Below, one piece after another: positions 19,601 to 24,574 of a stretch of DNA of 24,574 bases (position 1 is the first letter of the stretch; every line of letters starts with the position of its first letter). The notes under the pieces are model-generated. The model worked only from the letters and a program-made list of their open reading frames with translations, had not been told where the DNA came from and made no database searches. The stretch is from positions 1 to 24,574 of the forward strand of contig JALQXX010000025.1 of the NCBI GenBank assembly GCA_023262965.1, written 5' to 3'. This DNA is from Candidatus Marinamargulisbacteria bacterium (lineage in GTDB: Bacteria > Margulisbacteria > Marinamargulisbacteria > UBA817). A program made the position numbers and the translations under genes.

Positions 19601-20009
19601 GATTAGCCATCCTTTTTTTGTAGTGTCGGAGGTTCATAATTAACTCATACAAGATAAATATAAACTGACCTGTGAATAAGCATATCAAGATTATCCAAAA
19701 TTTAAAATACCCTGAAAATTTTAGTGCGATACCTATGGGAATCGCGTACATTACCAATCGGCGTATATACTGAATAAATATTAATTTTTGATTTTTTGTA
19801 GTCAATATTGTGGCCTGATCCCGCATGAGTTGATAAAATCCACCCAGACCAAAAATGGTGCCCAGAATGGTAGAGTATATGCCGGGTAAGCCCCAGAAAA
19901 ACCCAAATAGTCCCCCTAGACCAACAAAGGCAATGCCCCAATATACAGCCAATGCCCGAAAAATTGTGGCAGCAAAAGCCGATGCATCCGTGGGCTTAGA
20001 AACTGTCAT
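19593..20009 (-). CDS. atpI: AtpI-like ATP synthase assembly protein
   Basis: A 138-residue small membrane protein with about four predicted helices (near 22-40, 43-62, 85-103 and 107-127), in the position normally taken by AtpI upstream of atpB. AtpI proteins help assemble the c-ring and have been linked to cation transport; here that role would include the three-hairpin subunit. Sequence identity is hard to judge, as the family is weakly conserved, so the call relies on topology and position. It overlaps atpZ by 14 bases and atpB by 8. Confidence 0.8.
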   Translation of the reverse strand: MTVSKPTDASAFAATIFRALAVYWGIAFVGLGGLFGFFWGLPGIYSTILGTIFGLGGFYQLMRDQATILTTKNQKLIFIQYIRRLVMYAIPIGIALKFSGYFKFWIILICLFTGQFIFILYELIMNLRHYKKRMANRG

Positions 20010-20220
20010 TGGTAATATCCGTCACCTTTCGATACAGCCATACAAATCCCACAACCACCCCGATGCCAATGCCCGCAATACTACCCACTCCCTGCCATCC
20101 CAACCAGCGATCCAGCCACAGACCTATCAAAAACCCGCCCACAATACTCACCACAACCCCCGCACCAATGCTTATAATGAGGTGCAAATAGGGCAACAAT
20201 TCTTTTGGAATGGGGGTCAT
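19996..20220 (-). CDS. atpZ: AtpZ-like small membrane protein
   Basis: A 74-residue protein with two membrane helices (about 12-35 and 43-62) and the Gly-rich motif GGFLIGLWLDRWLGWQGVG, typical of the AtpZ/AtpI small family encoded at the head of many atp operons. AtpZ has been connected with Mg/Ca uptake or ATP synthase assembly together with AtpI. It overlaps the cmoA stop by 4 bases (ATGA) and atpI by 14, tying the atp genes to the upstream housekeeping genes. Confidence 0.82.
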   Translation of the reverse strand: MTPIPKELLPYLHLIISIGAGVVVSIVGGFLIGLWLDRWLGWQGVGSIAGIGIGVVVGFVWLYRKVTDITNDSF

Positions 20221-20909
20221 TTGATGGCCACAATCCCCACAAAATTATACCATTTAAAAAATATATCCACGGTTTGAAACCCCAGGTCCTGCAGGGTATT
20301 CATGTAAAAGGGCAGTGTTTGGGGGCAGAGTACATTGGCCAGAGCCCGGTCTTTTTGTTGAATTTCGTGGGGGGTGTACCCGTTGGAGGCTTTAAAGGCG
20401 TGATAATCGTGGGTATACGCTGCCTGAAGTTCCGCATTGATTTGACGCACTTTTTCCACAATAAACAACCGACCGCCTTGGGGAAGGCCATTGGCGTAGT
20501 GCTGCATGGCCACTGTCCGATCCGCGGTGGGAATAAATTGAAGCACCAAATGGCATACAATAACCGTTGGCGCATCGTGAATACGAAAATCGCAAATGTC
20601 CCCTTCATAAAATCGGACCTGCGGGGATTCCAGGCGTTTGGCACGCGCAATCATGTGGGGGGATTTGTCGATACCCACATACTGAAACTGCGCGTGCTGC
20701 TGAGACACCGCCCCTACCAAGGCGCCTAGTGAGCAGCCCAAATCGTATATATACGGATTTTTTGGCATTAAATGCGCTATTTGATGCAATGTTTGGGCAT
20801 AATGGGGCACGCTTCGGGTAACCATATCATCAAAAACCGTGGCCACCGATTCGTTAAAGGTAAATGGCTGGGGCCCATTATTGTGTTGAAACAGGGTATC
20901 CTTAGCCAC
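20217..20909 (-). CDS. cmoA: Carboxy-S-adenosyl-L-methionine synthase
   Basis: A 230-residue SAM-dependent enzyme that converts SAM and prephenate to carboxy-SAM, used by CmoB to make the wobble modification cmo5U34 in tRNA. CmoA-like features: KDTLF near the N-terminus, FTFNESVATVFDDMVTRSVP, the SAM loop YDLGCSLGA (55-63), CHLVLQFI, HDYHAFKASNGYTPHEIQQK and the C-terminal YNFVGIVAIK. GTG 20909 was chosen because homology starts there and GGGA precedes it; an in-frame GTG at 20936 would add 9 unmatched residues. It overlaps the upstream gene by 8 bases and atpZ by 4. The arginine that binds the carboxyl group in E. coli could not be assigned by eye, and cmoB is not in the window. Confidence 0.86.
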   Translation of the reverse strand: MAKDTLFQHNNGPQPFTFNESVATVFDDMVTRSVPHYAQTLHQIAHLMPKNPYIYDLGCSLGALVGAVSQQHAQFQYVGIDKSPHMIARAKRLESPQVRFYEGDICDFRIHDAPTVIVCHLVLQFIPTADRTVAMQHYANGLPQGGRLFIVEKVRQINAELQAAYTHDYHAFKASNGYTPHEIQQKDRALANVLCPQTLPFYMNTLQDLGFQTVDIFFKWYNFVGIVAIK

Positions 20910-21696
20910 GTGAGCGCATCCCGTATCCCGCACCACACCCCATCAAAAAAATAGCCACCGCATAGTAACCATTCACACTTTGAAAGGAAACCCCCCGCAT
21001 AATCACCCCAATGGACCCCAAAATGGCGCCTAAAATAAGGGATTCCGCTTGACGCGGCCATCGATTCAGCACCCATCGAATCCCCCAAACACTCGCAACA
21101 CCCCCCACCCCCATGCCCGCAATAAACGGCAGTAACGGGCCGATTGCCTGATGCTTAATCCATTGAACAATCGGGCCATAAGTCCCCAGTATCATTAGTA
21201 GGCTCGATCCACTAATTCCCGGAATAAGCATAGCGGCCATGGCCAGTGCCCCGGATACCATAACCCTGCTCCCGGATAGCGCCTCGGTATCTGCCATTGT
21301 TATTGGCACGAATACCATTGTCATAACCAGCCCACATCCCAACGCCGTATACGGCGATACCCATTGCTGGCGCCATGATCGCGGCGGCGTTACCATTCGA
21401 ATACCCCCTAATGACCCCACCATGAGCCCTATCAGTCCCAAAAAGGTGTTATCGGCATAATGCGTCAGCGCATAGTCCAATGGCCACGACAATGCAACAA
21501 TCCCGGTGATCGCCGCTAAAGCAATCCCAACCATATACAGCCACCGAATGCGCCGAAACTGGCCCGTTATAATGTACGATAACTGCGTCATAATGGGGGT
21601 GTATTGGCGGGTCATAACCGCAATGGTGGCCCCACTAATCCCCGGTATGATGTTGGCAACCCCAATCAAAAACCCCGACACAAGCACCTTAAACAT
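20902..21696 (-). CDS. popT: DUF368 membrane protein, undecaprenyl-phosphate translocase family
   Basis: A 264-residue polytopic inner-membrane protein of the DUF368 family, members of which (PopT) recycle undecaprenyl phosphate across the membrane for cell-wall synthesis. It shows the two inverted signature repeats: GVANIIPGISGATIAVMT near residue 12 and AMLIPGISGSSLLMILG in the second half, each inside a re-entrant region, plus about eight membrane segments. The start overlaps the ychF stop by 8 bases, and the end overlaps cmoA. The family call is strong; transport activity is inferred from relatives. Confidence 0.92.
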   Translation of the reverse strand: MFKVLVSGFLIGVANIIPGISGATIAVMTRQYTPIMTQLSYIITGQFRRIRWLYMVGIALAAITGIVALSWPLDYALTHYADNTFLGLIGLMVGSLGGIRMVTPPRSWRQQWVSPYTALGCGLVMTMVFVPITMADTEALSGSRVMVSGALAMAAMLIPGISGSSLLMILGTYGPIVQWIKHQAIGPLLPFIAGMGVGGVASVWGIRWVLNRWPRQAESLILGAILGSIGVIMRGVSFQSVNGYYAVAIFLMGCGAGYGMRSRG

Positions 21697-22783
21697 TAAA
21701 CAAAAACTCGATGATGTCCCCGTCTTTTACAATATAGTCTTTGCCCTCTTGACGAATTTTACCCGCATCTTTTGCGCCTTTGTGACCCTTACACGCCATT
21801 AATGTGTCAAAATCCACCACGTTGGCTCGAATAAACCCCCGCTCAAAATCGCTGTGAATGGCACCCGCAGCTTGAGGGGCCCGCGTCCCCACCGGGATCG
21901 TCCACGCACGGGTTTCTATTTTTCCTGTGGTTAAAAATGTATGCAGGCCCAGTAAGGTAAAACTTTTTTGGGCCAACCGATCCAACCCCGACTCCTGCAA
22001 TCCAAATTCCGCCATAAGCACCGGCCGCTCCGACGCATCCAGTTCGGATAATTCCTGTTCTAAATTAGCCGATAACACAAGGGCCTCGGCGTGATGGGTT
22101 TTGGCATAGTCGGCCACCTGGTTGCAATAATCCGATTCGTCCAAAATAGCGGACTCGGCAACATTGCATACATAGATGACGGGTTTGTTGGTTAAAAATT
22201 GATACGTGGCAATGGTGGCTTGTTCCTGTGGCGATAGTGCCAATGCCCGAATCGATCCCCCATTGTTTAATTGATCGGCACATTTGGCCAATGTATCCAC
22301 AGCGAGCATGGCCTCGGCATCGTTGGTGCGGGCCCGCTTACGCTGATTGGCCAGCGCTTTGTCACATTGATCGCTATCCGCAAGCAATAACTCGGTGTGA
22401 ATAATGTCGATATCCCGCAGGGGATTAACGCGGCCATTCACGTGAATCACATTATCGTCATCAAAACAACGCACCACGTGTACAATGGCCGCGACATTTC
22501 GAATGTGCGATAAAAATGTGTTTCCCAGACCCTCTCCTTTAGACGCCCCCGCCACCAATCCCGCAATATCAATAAACTCAATGGTTGCTGGCACGACTTT
22601 TTGTGATTGCGACAACTCCGATAATGCCAATAACCGACTATCGGGAACCGAAACAATCCCTTTATTGGGCTCGATGGTACAAAATGGAAAATTTTGAGCC
22701 TCAATGTGACTGGCTGTAATCGCGTTAAATAGTGTGGACTTTCCCACATTTGGCAACCCTACAATACCCATCGACAAACTCAT
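21689..22783 (-). CDS. ychF: Ribosome-binding ATPase YchF (Obg family)
   Basis: A 364-residue Obg-family P-loop protein of normal length. G1 GLPNVGKS is at about 9-16, G3 DIAGLV, and the NxxE variant NVAE replaces the GTPase NKxD, which explains the preference for ATP over GTP. The helical coiled-coil insertion and the C-terminal TGS domain (FTLLGLHTFLTTG...RAWTIPVGTRAPQAAGAIHS) are complete. YchF binds ribosomes and affects stress responses. GAGGT 6 bases before the ATG supports the start. It is the first gene of the tightly packed run that continues through the atp genes. Confidence 0.96.
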   Translation of the reverse strand: MSLSMGIVGLPNVGKSTLFNAITASHIEAQNFPFCTIEPNKGIVSVPDSRLLALSELSQSQKVVPATIEFIDIAGLVAGASKGEGLGNTFLSHIRNVAAIVHVVRCFDDDNVIHVNGRVNPLRDIDIIHTELLLADSDQCDKALANQRKRARTNDAEAMLAVDTLAKCADQLNNGGSIRALALSPQEQATIATYQFLTNKPVIYVCNVAESAILDESDYCNQVADYAKTHHAEALVLSANLEQELSELDASERPVLMAEFGLQESGLDRLAQKSFTLLGLHTFLTTGKIETRAWTIPVGTRAPQAAGAIHSDFERGFIRANVVDFDTLMACKGHKGAKDAGKIRQEGKDYIVKDGDIIEFLFNV

Positions 22784-22804
22784 ATTTTACCTCACTTTTT
22801 ACGA

Positions 22805-22834
22805 TTGAAATGACAGTAACTGCCATACTATACT
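22805..22834 (+). promoter_or_regulatory. Predicted promoter and inverted repeat in ychF / Cys-rich gene divergent region
   Basis: TTGAAA (22805-22810), an 18-base spacer and TATACT (22829-22834) form a plausible sigma70 promoter for the plus-strand gene. An inverted repeat, ACAGTA with TACTGT 12 bases later (22813-22836), overlaps the spacer and -10, so it could be an operator. The 71-83-base gap must also hold the ychF promoter, for which only a TATAGT -10 (22832-22827) is visible, within the same repeat. Confidence 0.42.
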
Positions 22835-22866
22835 GTAATTGTAGAATATAACGCGTGTTTAAAACA

Positions 22867-23916
22867 ATGACAACCTCATTATTGAATCAATTGCCGGCTA
22901 TTTATGCGCACCTGTTGCCACCCGTATTTTCTGCGCCCATTCCCCAGGAATCCTATGCCAATTGCCGCAGCTGCCATATGTGCGAGCCATCCCCTGTACC
23001 AAGTACCCATATACCGTTCTCCGTTGCCAGTAAATGCTGCACGTTTCCGCCGATTATACCCAATTACCTGGTCGGCGCGTATTTGGCGGATGATCCTTCG
23101 CGCACCCTGGACGATGTATCCATGCCCGGACGCCACGTAACACCCCTGGGCGCCTTTCCCAACGCCGAATCCCTGATACAGTACACCCGCATTCTTCCCG
23201 ATGGATTTGGCCGAGATAGCTCAACCATCTGCCCGTTTTATCAAAATGGTGACTGTGGTGTATGGGGCTACCGAAACGCTATTTGCAGCACCTACCAGTG
23301 TAAACACGTGAAAGGCATTCGCGGCAAACGGTTTTGGGAGGCTGTTCGTGATTTTTTGCAATGTATTGAAGGGTTATTGGCCGATTATTGCGCCCATGAT
23401 TTGGGCATTTCCCCCACCTATTTAACCCATGCCAGCGTTGATTTTTTTGTGACCAGTCAATTGGCCGTGGCCCATGGAACGATGGCCCCGCCTACAGACG
23501 ACGATTGGGGCGATTGGGCCCCCAAAAAAGCCGATTTTTACCGGGCTTGCGCCCAGCGTGTCCGCACATTATCTGCCGAGGCCCTTGCTGGGTTTGGGCC
23601 GCATCGGTATGCCATAACCCACGCCAATCTTATGGACGCCTACACCGATATGACCACCCCCACTCTACCCCTGTATCTGAAAAAAAACCCGCGGGTTACC
23701 CACATCCCTTTTGACGATACCGCATCGTTTTTTCAAATCGACTATTTATTGAAAATGCCCGCCGTTGTGTGGCCGCTATTGGATTATTTTGATGGCGCCA
23801 CACCTGTTGATCGGGCGCTATCCCGCGCCAATGCCGACCTGGGGATATGTGTTGAAACCGACTATATTCAGCATTTGTTTGAACAGCAACTGCTCGTGCC
23901 CCTATTGAATGGGTAG
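22867..23916 (+). CDS. Cysteine-rich putative metal-binding protein of unknown function
   Basis: A 349-residue soluble protein with no signal peptide. Two cysteine clusters stand out: CxxCxxC at 33-39 (CRSCHMC) followed by CC at 57-58 (SKCCTFPP, then IPNYLVGAYL), and a second group C122, C130, C140, C145 in CPFYQNGDCGVWGYRNAICS followed by TYQCKH. This spacing suggests an Fe-S cluster or zinc site, as in cysteine-cluster proteins, but I cannot assign a known family with certainty. ATG 22867 was preferred to an in-frame GTG at 22855; neither has a ribosome site. The stop codon lies within the sequence that encodes the rnpB P1 helix on the opposite strand. No operon partner is present. Confidence 0.78.
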   Translation: MTTSLLNQLPAIYAHLLPPVFSAPIPQESYANCRSCHMCEPSPVPSTHIPFSVASKCCTFPPIIPNYLVGAYLADDPSRTLDDVSMPGRHVTPLGAFPNAESLIQYTRILPDGFGRDSSTICPFYQNGDCGVWGYRNAICSTYQCKHVKGIRGKRFWEAVRDFLQCIEGLLADYCAHDLGISPTYLTHASVDFFVTSQLAVAHGTMAPPTDDDWGDWAPKKADFYRACAQRVRTLSAEALAGFGPHRYAITHANLMDAYTDMTTPTLPLYLKKNPRVTHIPFDDTASFFQIDYLLKMPAVVWPLLDYFDGATPVDRALSRANADLGICVETDYIQHLFEQQLLVPLLNG

Positions 23917-24246
23917 GCGTATAAGCCGGGTTCTGTCGTGTGCAGTCATTTATCTAGGGTAAATTTCACAATTTACCTCGAGCGGTTTACCCGAGAATCG
24001 TAACGAAGCGGGCCGCTTCTGTTCTCCTATTTAACCTTGCTCCCGATGGGGTTTACCCATGACCCTTGTTGCCAAGACCCATTGGGAGCTCTTACCTCCC
24101 ATTTTCACCCTTACCCGTGCAGGCGGTTATTTTCTGTGGCACTTTCCATAGGATTACTCCTTCCTCCCGTTAGGAGGCATCTTGCCCTGTGGAGCCCGGA
24201 CTTTCCTCTTTCATTCAATGATCAAAGCGACTGCATCGCCTACCCA
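23910..24246 (-). ncRNA. rnpB: RNase P RNA (type A)
   Basis: The catalytic RNA of RNase P, which cleaves tRNA 5' leaders. On the minus strand it contains GAGGAAAGTCCGGGCTCC (24209-24192), AAGGGTGAAAATGG and GGTAAGAGCTCCC, and the 3' hallmark GACAGAACCCGGCTTAT (about 23937-23921). The ends are defined by P1: TGGGTAGGCG (24246-24237) pairs perfectly over 10 bp with CGCCTACCCA (23919-23910). P2 is also visible: TGCAGTC (24235-24229) with GACTGCA (23947-23941). The size of about 337 bases is within the bacterial type A range. The 3' strand of P1 overlaps the end of the convergent cysteine-rich gene. Confidence 0.96.
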
Positions 24247-24252
24247 GCTATA

Positions 24253-24281
24253 ACTTAATCACCAACATTCAAAACGTGCAA
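24253..24281 (-). promoter_or_regulatory. Predicted rnpB promoter
   Basis: On the minus strand, TTGCAC (24281-24276; 4-5 of 6 to consensus), a 17-base spacer and a weak -10 TTAAGT (24258-24253) precede the RNA. A start near 24248-24246 coincides with the 5' end of P1, which supports the assignment despite the poor -10. Confidence 0.42.
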
Positions 24282-24297
24282 TGGTTAGTCTGTTTTT

Positions 24298-24574
24298 TTA
24301 TTGACGAGTCCATACGCAATTCAGCCATGATGGGACTGAATTCGTCCGCGATGCGGATCCTTGATGTGATTGGGGGCGTAAAATGCTGCATGGAAGCCTT
24401 TCAGGACAATCGCGGGCGCTATCCGAATGGCCTTTCGATTGATAAAGCGCACCCTCACCCTCTTCTAGGGGAACCACATTATTGCTTTTTCTAGAGGGGC
24501 TTTCTGGACGACGGAAGGTGATATCATATGGATCGTCGGGATCCATCCCTTCTGTAACCAAATTTGGCCCCATT
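24298..24574 (-). CDS. Possible C-terminal part of an unrecognised gene (runs off right edge)
   Basis: An open frame of about 92 codons enters from the right edge and ends at TAA 24300-24298, 17 bases before the predicted rnpB -35. A Met codon at 24573-24571 may be internal. The product is rich in Ser, Pro and Arg, with an acidic DPDDPYD segment and no recognisable domain, and looks disordered. A shorter open frame on the other strand (24276-24494) competes, so it is not certain that this one is translated. Confidence 0.35.
   Translation of the reverse strand, partial: MGPNLVTEGMDPDDPYDITFRRPESPSRKSNNVVPLEEGEGALYQSKGHSDSARDCPERLPCSILRPQSHQGSASRTNSVPSWLNCVWTRQ

Noticed and set aside
22813-22836. 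LexA (SOS) box
   Set aside because: The arms are in the order ACAG...CTGT, opposite to the CTGT-N8-ACAG form, and the spacing does not fit.
24276-24494. 72-codon plus-strand open frame between rnpB and the right edge
   Set aside because: It has no ribosome site or recognisable domain, begins within the rnpB promoter region and overlaps a longer minus-strand frame that is open to the edge.

Overview
The window looks like a chromosomal segment of a Gram-negative bacterium. It has two predicted outer-membrane beta-barrels, a lipoprotein with a lipobox, a bacterial type A RNase P RNA and bacterial-type promoters. No transposase, integrase, CRISPR array or tRNA was seen. The lineage cannot be fixed from this sequence. 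The ThiD2-ThiE fusion is common in Cyanobacteria and some neighbouring phyla, and the Na+-type, multi-hairpin ATP synthase rotor recalls anaerobic lineages, so an uncultured phylum is possible; that is inference only.

Layout. (a) 1-384: the 5' part of an unrecognised gene leaving the left edge on the minus strand. (b) 540-3942, plus strand: a tight cluster of a KaiC/RecA-like ATPase, a response-regulator protein fused to a KaiC-like domain with a broken P-loop, a lipoprotein and a PEGA-domain beta-barrel protein. (c) 3913-8303, minus strand: overlapping operon valS-folC-rdgB, apparently driven by a near-consensus promoter that would make valS leaderless. (d) 8342-9726, minus strand: ThiD2-ThiE fusion and a small Hsp20-like protein. 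(e) 9914-12530, plus strand: a divergent ZnuA/TroA-like metal-binding protein, a porin with its own strong promoter and terminator, and yraN. (f) 12502-22783, minus strand: a run of tightly packed genes, ychF-popT(DUF368)-cmoA-atpZ-atpI-atpB-atpE1-atpE2-atpF-atpH-atpA-atpG-atpD-atpC. (g) 22867-23916, plus strand: a cysteine-rich protein of unknown function, converging on rnpB (23910-24246, minus). (h) a possible partial gene leaving the right edge.

The most striking content is the F-type ATP synthase rotor. atpE1 encodes three fused c-subunit hairpins. The outer two keep paired carboxylates (E26/E59 and D184/E217), but the middle one has lost both (A105/Q138). It is followed by a single-hairpin atpE2 with E33/E66/T67/Y71, a pattern resembling two-carboxylate Na+-binding c-subunits. 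The cell may therefore build a mixed ring with fewer ion sites than hairpins. This would be analogous to the V-type-like c1 of Acetobacterium woodii or the three-hairpin subunit of Methanocaldococcus jannaschii, but in a bacterial F-type operon and with a 3-hairpin plus 1-hairpin mix.

A second item is the KaiC-like pair. One protein keeps the P-loop but lacks the glutamate pair expected after the second strand. The other keeps a glutamate and Walker B aspartate but has lost the P-loop lysine and carries a receiver domain. This suggests a phospho-regulated complex, possibly linked to the downstream envelope proteins.

By eye the plus strand is C-rich over most of the window, even within plus-strand genes. 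This fits the minus strand (atp, valS, rnpB) being the leading strand. The porin gene is a clear exception, being G-richer than C.
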